64,000 bases of DNA from Elysia chlorotica (taxonomy: Eukaryota > Mollusca > Gastropoda > Plakobranchidae): positions 418,657 to 482,656 of the forward strand of contig RQTK01000173.1 of the NCBI GenBank assembly GCA_003991915.1, given 5' to 3'. This document shows, one piece after another, positions 1 through 9,932 of this stretch (positions are counted from its first letter, which is position 1; each line of letters opens with the position of its first letter). The notes beneath the pieces are model-generated. The model was not told the origin of the DNA, made no database searches, and saw only the letters and a list, made by a program, of their open reading frames with translations. A program made the translations under genes and the position numbers.

Positions 1-583
1 ATCCCAAAATTTATGGAAAATTAGCATGATTTCATGATTTAAAAAAAATAATGGTTAAAACCTACTTCATTTCTAGGCACTAAAGTTGAGCATCTATCAC
101 ATCTGATCGGAACCAATGGGCAAGTCATTTGGTGTTTCTGGAGAAAGAGAAAAAAAAGAAAGATGTAAAAATGGCTACTCCTTTTTCTCGCTAGAATTCA
201 TTACTTAGAGTAAATTATTTTAAAGAGCGGCATAATTTTTAAGTGTTAAAAAAAACAGCAGACAAAAAAAACTGCTTTTCGAGTGATACACTGTGTGTCA
301 TATCTGTGACATACAAGTCCACCAACTATAGCATTTGTTATAAAAAATTTAAATAAACTTCACTTATTGAAAATTTGTTTTAATAGCTGACAGGCCATCA
401 GTTTACAACTCATGCAAAGTAAATGAAAACTGTATCCTTTTTACAAAAAAGTTCTCATTGAAAATTGATCGACGAATCGCACGTCACAAATGATTATAAT
501 ATATGGCAATCGCTCAAATATGAAATTAAAATAAAAAAAAAAGAAATATTATAACCCAGTAAAAAAGCAATATGTTGGGTCAC
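1..583. other. Intron of the TRAF-like gene, no exon seen
   Basis: AT-rich sequence beyond the GTGACC donor. I see no further zinc-finger exon on the minus strand and no repeat of note. Confidence 0.5.
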
Positions 584-742
584 CTCTTCTTGTTCCTGAA
601 ACATCTGCTGGTGGCAGTGCTGACACGTGACCAGTCGCTTCGGGCACTCTTTGCTCTGGTGGTTGGCTAATTTGTTTTGGGACATGACACTTCCACACAG
701 GGAACAGGTCAGCATCTTTTTATCACAGCTGCTTTCGTGCAT
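584..742 (-). CDS. TRAF-like coding exon 3 (TRAF-type zinc finger)
   Basis: The exon is 159 bases (53 codons) between an ACCATTTCAG acceptor and a GTGACC donor. It contains CxxC, H and C followed by CxxC (LTCSLCGSV, NHQSKEC, VTCQHC), the pattern of the first TRAF zinc fingers. It is in phase 0 at both ends. Confidence 0.85.
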
Positions 743-3700
743 CTGAAATGGTTGATAAATATATGGTTATAATTGGAAGAAATTAAGAAAACACACAAAA
801 AGCTGAAGTCCAGTAATTTTTTTCTTGTAGTAAAGTAGACTGTAAAAAATGTCATTTTGTGTTGCTGTTGCCACTTTGTATAATATGTTATACAATGTTT
901 AACTCAGTATCATACATGATACAATGCTTAACTCAGTATCATACGCGATACAATGTTTAACTCAGTATTATACGCGATAAAATGTTTAACTTAGTATCAT
1001 ACCATAGTGACGATAAAATGATTTCTAAAAAAAACCCATGAATTTCTGTGTACTCCATTCAAAATATTGCCTGTTGTTTAACTTAACCCTCCCAACATAC
1101 AACGGCAAAAGAACATTTGTCTTACCGTAGTGTACTAGTTGTTTAACTTAACCCTCCCAACATACAACGGCAAAAGAACATTTGTCTTACCGTAGTGTAC
1201 TAGTTGTTTAACTTAACCCTCCCAACATACAACGGCAAAAGAACATTTGTCTTACCGTAGTGTACTAGTTGTTTAACTTAACCCTCCCAACATACAACGG
1301 CAAAAGAACATTTGTCTTACCGTAGTGTACTAGTTGTTTAACTTAACCCTCCCAACATACAACGGCAAAAGAACATTTGTCTTACCGTAGTGTACTAGTT
1401 GTTTAACTTAACCCTCCCAACATACAACGGCAAAAGAACATTTGTCTTACCGTAGTGTACTAGTTGTTTAACTTAACCCTCCCAACATACAACGGCAAAA
1501 GAACATTTGACTTACCGTAGTGTACTAGTTGTTTAACTTAACCCTCCAGCAGCACTATATAGGCTATATTGTGGACGGGCCCCAAGACGGACGCCTGACA
1601 ATTTTTATGTGCTGCCACACACGAGACAGGGCGGGGATACCAAGGAATGTTCTAAAGCAAAGGGAGATCCCACGATAAAGCAATGTTTTGTATCCTAGTT
1701 TGTTGGTTATGAATTGATGTGGGGCCTTGTCTCCTCTGAAAAACTATAATTTCTGTAATGCAGCAAATACAAATGTTGAGATTGTGTATATAAAATATTC
1801 AAAAAAATAACCACAAACCTGCTGTCCCAAGGCAGAGCGACAAATCTGATAAAATCTGAAAACTTCACATTTTTACTTGAAAAGACTTCCAAGACCATTA
1901 GGTGTCTTGCGCCAATTGCAGGACGTATATATGTAATACACATATGTAGGTTAATTTACTATGTCAAACAGACGTAACTGAAGGGCAGTGCCCATATTCA
2001 CAATGGCAAAGCGACGTAACTGCAAATCCAACGGCAGAGCGACGTATCAATGTGTGCTGTATCATCAATTCAACAGATTTAATCCCACGAGGAACAAGAC
2101 AATGCCACTTTAAACTATTTCCAACTTACCCCTTCCAGTGATAAAATGCACGACTCCCCAGGCATTTCTTCTTCCACGCATGCTTTACACGTCAAAGGTC
2201 CGGGAAGCCTGAGAAAAGTTAAAGACGTAGATCATTTTAAATGAGTCGCCATGCATCTCAATCGTCCATAGCTCTCATTTTTTAAAATAGTCGAAATCTT
2301 TAGTATCTTAGAAATGAAATTCAGAAAGAGGACATTGTGATTAGTAACAACTGGGGCAAAGAAATGTGAAGATATGGATCATAACCTTCATTCAATCTCT
2401 TTAGACGCAATCAATGATATTAACTGAGCTAGATAGATAGTATTGCTGAAGGAAAAAAAAAATCTCCAGAGAAATTTAAAAGCTTTAGGTTTAAAATTCA
2501 CATCATCAGATTTTGTGATGATCAGGAATTTGGTCATCGAAAGATTTTAATTAATTCAAGTCTACTGTACTAGAACATGGCAATAGATATATTGAACCAA
2601 GTGATTATATTCAATTCAAATGCGACAAAGCTCTTGGTTAAGGTTGTCTTATTGCAAATGGTTAAGGTTGCCTTAAAAACCGGTTTTACAGGTCCAAAGT
2701 CCTATGATATGAATGAGAGCACTCTAAGATCGTAAATGATTGCTTAGAGTGTTCATTTCGGACATCAGCAGAAACATTTCAAAAGTCTGAATCGCAAAAA
2801 TGCATTAAAAATGGGAATATCAAACAACAAAGCAACGACCAAAAACAATCACACTAAATACCTGCCAGAGGCAAAAACTGAGAAAAGGATGAGACATACA
2901 TGTTGAAGTTACGATCACATTCAATATTTATTTATCTGTATTTCACAGCAGTAAAGACAACACGGAAAATACATAGAGGTGAATTTAATTCATAAAAACG
3001 ATAATGTAAGTCTGATAAAGAAGATATATAAAGCAGTAACTCCCTGTTTCATTTTGATCCCACAGCTGAAAGTTAAATCTATCAAGACAACAACAACAAG
3101 CCCAATGCAGAAGATGCACTATGTGACCATTGAATAGAGCTCTTACATCAGTAGAGCTTGATAATGGCTAATGATGGTATAGATGTGTGCTGTTGCATTT
3201 TGCTCCCTCAACAGCTGTTACTTTAATTTTAAATCTGTCACAATGACAAGGCAACATTGGCCATGATTGGGCACACTCACAAAGAGTAAAGTTTATAACT
3301 AAAAGTCTCCCAGGTGTTCAAGGTGGATCCTCATACAGTGATGGGGCTGATAGCACACGCAGGGGCAAACTGGCTTAAGTGATAGAGCATTGGTCTACCA
3401 AACAGAAGGTCCATAGTTCAAAACCGATGATTACCTACTGGTTGGGTTGGTGTCAGTAAAATGTGACTGGTTGAGACAGGAGTCCTGGTATACATCCCTA
3501 CACTCCCTTTGTGATAGCAGATAGAATTGTCTGACATTACTCTTGGAGTCCGCCCACAATATAGCCTTGCTGCTGACATTGAAACTTCAAACCCTAACTC
3601 ACTCACTCACCTAACAACACAGTCCTGATGCAGAAGATACATTATAGCCTTTACTCACTGCTGCATTTTGATCCTACAGCAGTTGACTTACTTCAAATTA

Positions 3701-5395
3701 ATCAAGACAACATTGAATTGGTAACTCAAGCCCAATGCGGGAGACACTGTTGCAGGAAATACAAGTTTGGTCATTTTGATCCTACAGCAGTTGAGTTACT
3801 TTTAAAAATTAATCAACACAAAATTGAATTTGTCACTGAAGCCCAATGCAGGAGACACTATATAGGCTATATTGTGGACGGTCCTCATGGTTTAATACCT
3901 TCTTAGACTTCTAAATTCTGAAGGAAGACCCTGATAATGATATACTATGATAATGATGACTGTTGTGATGGGACCAAGCACATAGAATATATATGAGTTA
4001 CTCACTGTTGCATCTTGATCCGACAGCAGTTACAGAACCTGTGCCCACATTTGCTCTGCATCGGCTCTCGCAGGATCTTTGTACAGAAGCCACAGAGAAA
4101 CTTCTCCTCGACATCCTTCTCCGCAATCTCCTTCGGGTAACCCTCCTGCGGGGTCTGCCTAGCCTGCGCTCCCTGAGAAGGCGTAGCGCCACTAGCTGTA
4201 CATTTTGCTCCCTCAACAGTTACTTTAATTTTAAATCCATCAAAAGGGACAAGGCAACAATGGGCACACTCAGAGAAAGCAAAGCTCTTTATAACTAAAA
4301 GTCTCCCAGGTTATCAAGGAGGATCCTCACACTGTGATGGGGCTGATAGCACATGCAGGGGCAAACTGGCCTAAGTGGTTAGAGCATTGGTCTACCAACA
4401 AGAAGGTCCCTATCTACTAGTTAAAAACCGATGATTACCTACTGGTGGGATTGGTGTCAGTAAAATGTGACTGGTTGAGACAGCAGTCCTGGCATCCCTA
4501 CACTCTCTTTGTGATAGCAGATAAAATTGTCTGACGTAACTCTTGGAGCCCGCCCACAATATAGCCTTGCTGCTGATATTGGAGCTTCACAATCTAACTC
4601 ACTCACAAAAAAAACAATACAGTCCTGATGCAGAAGATACATTATACTAAATATAGCCATATTACTCACTGAACTGCATTTTGAATCCTACAGCAGTTGA
4701 ATTACTTTAAATTAACCAAGACAAAATTAAATTTGTAACTCAAGCCCAATGCAGGAGACACTGTTGCAGGAGATAGAAGTTTGATCAGAGAAAGCAAAAC
4801 TCCTTCATGGTTTGTGTTGAGCTGGTTTAACGTCCAATATCAGCACTATATAGGCTATATGTTGTGGACTGTCCTCATGGTTTAATACCTTCTTAGACTT
4901 CTAGATTATGAAGGAAGACCCTGATAATGATATACTATGATAATGATGACTGTTGTGACGGGACCAAGTACATATAATATACGTATATATATCAGTTACT
5001 CACTGTTGCATCTTGATCCTGCAGCAGTTACAGAACCTGTGCCCACATTTGCTCTGCATCGGCTCTCGCAGGATCTTTGTACAGAAGCCACAGAGGAACT
5101 TCTCCTCGACATCCTTCTCCGCAATCTCCTTCGGGTAACCCTCCTGCGGGGTCTGCCGAGCCTGCGCTCCCTGAGAAGGCGTTGCGCCACTAGCTGTAGA
5201 CAACGCCCCGGGTGGCGGAACTGGAACCGATGCCGACCCATTCAAGCTCTGATTTGACGATTGGGCCTGAGAAGTTTTGGGTACGGTGGAGGACGATGAT
5301 GAGGCGGCAGCGAAACCCGAGGGGCTAGTGTCGCCCTCTGCTGCCGACCCCGTATCGGCCATGACCTCAAGAGCTGCGTCTGCCTGGACGTCCAT
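584..5395 (-). CDS. TRAF2-like RING/zinc-finger signalling protein, N-terminal part (gene continues beyond left edge)
   Basis: Three exons on the minus strand: 5395-5004, 2208-2130 and 742-584, giving 210 residues with phases that join exactly (2, then 0). Exon 1 starts at an ATG in good context (ACAATGG) and encodes a Ser/Ala/Pro-rich leader of about 95 residues. The RING follows: C102, C105, C117, H119, C122 and C125 in exon 1, then C138 and C141 in exon 2, a complete C3HC4 set. Exon 3 carries a TRAF-type zinc finger (C163, C170, C173, H185, C190, C197, C200). Donors are GTGAGT, GTAAGT and GTGACC. The order and spacing resemble TRAF2, a cytoplasmic ubiquitin ligase and adaptor below TNF-type receptors. 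The remaining zinc fingers, coiled coil and MATH domain would lie outside the window. About 32 residues expected between RING and zinc finger are not found. Family placement is confident; the TRAF2 subtype is inferred from memory of the human protein. Confidence 0.85.
892..1010. repeat. 29-bp tandem repeat, about 4 diverged units
   Basis: TTTAACTCAGTATCATAC-type units start at 901, 930, 959 and 988. It is AT-rich and sits just beside the 65-bp minisatellite. Confidence 0.9.
1073..1547. repeat. 65-bp minisatellite, about 7.3 near-identical units
   Basis: The string ACTTAACCCTCCC recurs at 1081, 1146, 1211, 1276, 1341, 1406, 1471 and 1536, so the period is 65. Units are identical except for one T-to-A change in the last full unit. 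It lies in the intron between TRAF-like exons 2 and 3. Each unit contains CTTACCG, a good GTAAGA donor on the gene strand. Confidence 0.97.
1546..1655 (-). mobile_element. SINE fragment (family A body)
   Basis: It contains CACTATATAGGCTATATTG, GGACGGGCCCCAAGAC and GTGCTGCCACACACGAGACA, the body of the dispersed SINE seen complete at 39405-39660. The head is missing. Confidence 0.75.
2130..2208 (-). CDS. TRAF-like coding exon 2 (last two RING cysteines)
   Basis: The exon is 79 bases between a TTTTCTCAG acceptor and a GTAAGT donor. In the phase set by exon 1 it reads LPGPLTCKACVEEEMPG and onward without a stop, supplying C138 and C141 of the RING. It ends in phase 0. Confidence 0.85.
3361..3606 (+). 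mobile_element. SINE, family A, near full length
   Basis: A tRNA-like head (GGCTTAAGTGATAGAGCATTGG as A box, GGTCCATAGTTCAAAACC as B box) is followed by the family body with GAGACAGGAGTCCTGG and CCCACAATATAGCC. It is carried in the first unit of the 1-kb duplication. Confidence 0.75.
4006..4200 (-). CDS. Duplicated copy of the RING part of TRAF-like exon 1 (alternative exon or silent duplicate)
   Basis: These 195 bases match 5004-5198 without any indel. The reading frame is open and the GTGAGT donor is kept. The five base differences (GCA/GCT, CGG/AGG, TTC/TTT, TGC/TGT, AGG/CGG) all leave the amino acids unchanged, so the six RING ligands and their context are identical. The copy lies in the intron between exon 1 and exon 2. 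It could splice to exon 2 in the right phase. It has no copied start codon; upstream of it a weak acceptor-like TACAG lies at the duplication joint, in a phase that does not fit exon 1. It may be used from another promoter, kept identical by conversion, or be a mis-assembled second allele. Confidence 0.55.
4352..4602 (+). mobile_element. SINE, family A, duplicate of the copy at 3361
   Basis: It has the same head and body as the copy 1 kb to the left and is part of the second duplication unit. It was therefore copied with the flank rather than newly inserted. Confidence 0.75.
5004..5395 (-). CDS. TRAF-like coding exon 1 (leader plus six RING ligands)
   Basis: The exon is 392 bases, from the ATG at 5395 to the last base before a GTGAGT donor at 5003. 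It ends in phase 2, and its final CA is completed to CAG by exon 2. It is GC-rich compared with its surroundings. Its last 195 bases are duplicated at 4006-4200. Confidence 0.85.
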
Positions 5396-5398
5396 TGT

Positions 5399-6729
5399 AG
5401 GTGAACACACAAAAAAGGCAACAAAACCCCCAAACCCGGATGTTGGTTTGACCGGTGTGAAATGAAATCAAGTCTTAGAGGAAAAAATTTGGTAAAATTC
5501 AGGCTTGGTTACAAACAAACGGGATTATGGATAGCAGTCTGTTGGTTGAAGCTTGAGCACTGCTTCCATTGATCCAACTTGTGAAGTGTAACTTTCTCTG
5601 TAAGTGTAAATCAATGCTTTTTCTGTTTCTGTGGAAACAAAAAAAGTGAATAATAGTATTACAGAAATCTGGTTTTCATTGTTTATCAAACCAACTCTTG
5701 AAGAAGAATTTAAAAATCCTGATGGGACACACAACTACTGGCAAAAAAAAACAACTAGCTCCTTCCTTTTAAAAGTCAATCAATGCTTTTTTTTTTCTGT
5801 GCAAAAAGAATGTATAACCTTTAAAAAAAGCAATTAAGTACAATAGTTTGTTTACAAAACTAGTTTTCACTTCTTTAATCACAAGCCTGCTAAGACACAC
5901 ACCTCAAGTACTGTAACTAAGGTTAAAAAAGATCTTATATTTGCATACTATGTATGTACATACTCAGAAATCTTTAAGAAGTTAAAAAGATGCTCAAAGG
6001 AGAAAAATTTTAAAAGTTCAAGACGTAGAAGAAATGTATTGATAAAAATTAATTAATCGGCCTATTAATAATTAACAAAGTCAATAATAATGAAACTAAA
6101 AAGAGCTTAGCATGAAAAAAATAAATCAAAGGACAAAAGCTTGACACCATACTGACACAAGGATGCCAACTGGATCATTATATTCTTTACTGAACATGAC
6201 AACATCCGACGTAAACCAGCATATTTATATTTGCTTCACAAACACAAACCCTTTTAAATACTTTTACTGAATTTTACCCTGCCAACTTTTTTTTAATACT
6301 GAAAATCTGTAAATTTGTGGAAAAATTTGCACTACAGTGTGGCTCGCATTTTCTATCTAAAAAAAAAAAAATTCAAATGAGTTGTTTGTTAGCCGAGCTT
6401 TTGTTGTTGTTGACATAAACAGACATTTAACCTTTTGACTTGGAGTTTGAAACCTAGTGAGAATCAAAGAGCGACAGGAAAGTAATCTTGGCAAACTGCC
6501 TCATGAGTTCTGTATGCCTGGTACAATCAGGACCTTTTAAAACTCTTGGTTCAGTCTCCCAACTTTCAATCACAGAGCAATGGGCCAACTTTTATAATTC
6601 ATTTATAATAGTCTTTACTTATGTCTATAGGGCCTAATATGAATTAGAAACTAAAAATTATAATTCATTTTAAAAACAAGGTTACAAAACTTTAGCTAAA
6701 GCATGAATATTGTCCCTCATTCCTCTCTA

Positions 6730-6766
<37 letters not shown>

Positions 6767-7522
6767 GTACTTTTAAAGAAGGAAAGAATGAATGATTCTA
6801 TTTTTAGATGCTAATGATAAAGTTTAAATTTAAATTTAAAAAATTAGTTATTAGACCAGATTTGGGTGGCAATTTAGAGCTAATACTTTCATTAAAAGAA
6901 AAAAGGGACAATGATCTAAAATAAAAAAGAACAAAAGAAAGAAAGAAAACACCAAGAGCAAACAACAAAATTTAATGTTCTCTATTTTATTTTCACTGGG
7001 TAAAGAAAACTGATACTAGAAATAGAAATCTACATTTATATAATTTGTAATAGATCTATTACAACAGTCTGCATTGAATTAAATTCAACCAATCAGCCTA
7101 TTAGATGAATCTATTTCTTGGAAGATAGAGTGCTAGTTTAAATCTAGAATCTCCATTATCCACTATTCAAGGGACTCGAGATGTTGAAATGTCTCCTGAT
7201 TATGATTAAAATCAAATGTATGAACAGTTATGATAAATTTCCCACTTTGGCAGGGAAGGAAATAAGAGGAATTTTGTGAGCTTAATGTTCTAGAATAGAT
7301 AAGATCGACATCTAGCCCCCAGGGATTGTAGCAAAGCCCTTAAAACTGATAATGCCATTATATGGGATTGTCATGCGACAGAACAATCAAAATATCAAGG
7401 TTTAGATTAGATTTAGACTCTAAATGTCCATACTATGGCTACCCCAAAGCCTGCCGTTTCCAGAAATCTTGATTAGAAAGACTTTCAGTTTATCTTGCCG
7501 TGGAGATTAGATCTAGCTATAT
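5399..7522. other. Stretch between TRAF-like exon 1 and the small gene
   Basis: It is AT-rich and should hold the 5' UTR and promoter of the TRAF-like gene, which cannot be located. It contains a (CT)n run at 6732-6763 and several oligo-A and oligo-T runs. No coding signal is seen on either strand. Confidence 0.5.
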
Positions 7523-7528
7523 TTTAAT
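7523..7528 (-). terminator. Possible poly(A) signal ATTAAA of the small gene
   Basis: ATTAAA on the minus strand lies about 115 bases beyond the stop codon, in AT-rich sequence. A six-base match is weak evidence by itself. Confidence 0.3.
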
Positions 7529-7641
7529 AGAAACAATTATAGTATAAAAGATAAGTAATATAACTAGATATCTCCATTGAATGTTTTACACTTTGTCGAA
7601 TAGATATTAGAAATTCCTTTACAAAGAGAAAATAAAGAAAA

Positions 7642-8767
7642 TTATAACTCGTCTAAATCTACTCGTCCTATCGGAAACACCTCCTCGTCCGTCGTTGAAA
7701 ACATAATTCCTAAAAATAAGAAATATTGCACGATCCAGCTTATTATTCACACCTATAAAACCATACTGTACCATTTAGCAGTAGAATGGAATCCTCAAAA
7801 TAACTTTAGGTAGGTTATTTCGTTGGTTGTCAAGTCCTCCAACAGTCGAGGTTTGTAGACGCTAGAACTTCTATTCACAATATGGCAGAAATAAAGCTAC
7901 TGAGGAGAAAATAGCGTCTCTCCGTCCTCTTTGCATCCACTTCGAAACTTCAGCCAATCCCGTCATTGCTGTGGCTGGTTCTTCTCCAACCAAACGAGTG
8001 TCTTGTGTCGGGATTTTCCCTCTCTAAAAATAGACGGCCTCTCATTCGTCTCGTCATCATCCGTTTACAAGCCACAGCCAAAGGAAAAATCCGAATATGA
8101 ACAGCTCATTAGTATTGTTTATCTAACGTATTTTGTGTGTGTGTGTCAAATGATTACATAGTAGACTACCGTGGACGAAGTTTATCTGCGATTCATAGTT
8201 AGTGTTTTTTTATAGGTCTAGATTTAGTTCTTTTTATAAAATCAGGACATTTTGGGTAAATAATGGAGCTGTAGAACTATTATACCAGTAGGGGCCTACA
8301 AAAGGGACTAGCCTAGTATCTAGATTCTAGACCGCCCATAACATCGTGTTTGTTTTTAGGCCTATTTTGCATTTATGTAGATCTAGAGAATTATTTGAAT
8401 GCAACGTGAAAAATCTACGAATTGAGAATGCATATTTCAGTGAAGGTAACTATTCTAGGTGGTTATATGTAAACTTTAAGCGATGCATAGATAGGAATAG
8501 TGAAAGACTACAAATTAGCTAAACTTGGGCACTAGCCCACTTAGCTTAGAATGCAGGCCTCGAATTAATAAACCTATGTTTAATTTCGTCGACATGATTT
8601 GTCTGTCTGTCTGTCTGTCTATCTGTCTCCCCCCCCTCCCCCCACCTCTGTCTGTGTCTGTGTCTGTCCGTCTGTATGTCTGTCTGTCTGTGTGTCTGTC
8701 TGTCTGTGTGTATGCCTCTCTCTCCCCCCCTCTCTCTCTCTATCTCCCTCTCTCTATCTATCTCTCT

Positions 8768-8818
<51 letters not shown>

Positions 8819-9874
8819 CCTCTGCGTATCGTCAATGCAGTGAAAATTGCTGGTTTAACATGTACATTACTCAAAATGACTTTCCTCACATACGCCAAGT
8901 CAACAAGAGAGATTTAGATCGGAATGCTTAATAAGTCTAATTATGATGTAGGTCTTGTCGGTATGCACTGCAAGCGTTTTGTTTTGGAGAGAAGGCATAG
9001 TTCTATAATTGTATGTAGGCCTACCGGTAGCTATACATTTCTTTAAAGAGTAGGCCTAGTTCTAGTTCTATCATTTTTTGTATAGGGGCCTATATCAAGG
9101 ACTACTATAGTTTAGTAAACCATGGTAGCTATAAATTGCTTTGGAGAGTATGCCTAGTTTTATCATTTTTATAGCTTCCATATCCTGAGAAAGCTTCATA
9201 GTCATACCAGAGACTGTCTGTAGGCCTATTGTTCAGTCTCAGATACTCAGAGGTGCGCAAGAATACACAGTCGTTTAATTAACAACACTCTGAAAACTCT
9301 CGTGTGTTATTTGTATCGAAAACAACAACAACAACAACAACAAAACACAGCAAAACAACGAAAACATTCCAGATCCTAATGGTAACATCAGAAAAGGTGG
9401 AGGACACAACAAAACAAACAAAACTAAAAACAACAGCAAAAACGAAAGAAAACAAAGAAGAAAATACCCCGGTAATGCTTAGGTGAAATATTTATTGTAG
9501 GAGTCAAAATGTATTTTTTTTTAAACCATGAAATCTCTTTATAAAAAATGAAACATAAAAAGCCAATAGCTTAAATCCCGTTCAAGTCGTTGGTTCAGCG
9601 GTAAAACACACGCCTTGAGTTTTAGATGGACTTGCATTCAGGCTGGGACTCAAACCATTGTCAACCAACTGTCAACTCAACAGAAAAGGAGCTTACTCTA
9701 CAACCTGTGGTCACCCCCCAGTAACGTTGGCTGCCTCTGGAAAGGTGGGCTAGTAGTGTGGCCTAGAAAAAAGCATTATTGAGACAACATTAATGACAAA
9801 GCCCTGTGCCAAGCGTTGACAGCTAACCTAGATCAATCAATCATATTTAGAGTGTCTGTCTCTCTCTCTCTGTC

Positions 9875-9932
<58 letters not shown>

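Larger units (their letters stand above)
3040..4775. repeat. Older imperfect ~110-bp repeats carrying the RING exon edge
   Basis: Copies near 3040-3115, 3650-3745, 3770-3855 and 4665-4770 share TTTTGATCCTACAGCAGTT and a following AAGCCCAATGC..GGAGAC block. The copy at 3650 still includes the exon end and donor, and on the minus strand reads NCCRIKMQ with silent changes, but nothing upstream of it is exonic. The copy at 4665 is frameshifted by insertions. Confidence 0.7.
3196..5198. repeat. 1-kb tandem duplication (units 3196-4200 and 4201-5198)
   Basis: Both units begin with CATTTTGCTCCCTCAACAG and end with GCGCCACTAGCTGTA. Each contains, in order, intron sequence, a plus-strand SINE, an older 110-bp repeat, a short minus SINE piece and the RING exon end. 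The joint at 4200/4201 falls inside the exon. A shared GCTGT at the breakpoints suggests a microhomology-type duplication. Non-coding parts carry many substitutions and indels; the exon part does not. Confidence 0.9.

Noticed and set aside
494-583. Extension of the zinc-finger exon to the end of its open frame
   Set aside because: The sequence after GTGACC turns hydrophobic and AT-rich, as intron would; the donor at 583 is the better end.
1081-1540. Telomere-like repeat (TTAACCCT strings)
   Set aside because: The 65-bp unit contains the string once only; it is a minisatellite, not a telomeric array.
5396-5410. Upstream extension of the TRAF-like exon 1 start (reading MCSPT)
   Set aside because: The upstream codon is GTG, not ATG; the ATG at 5395 has the better context.
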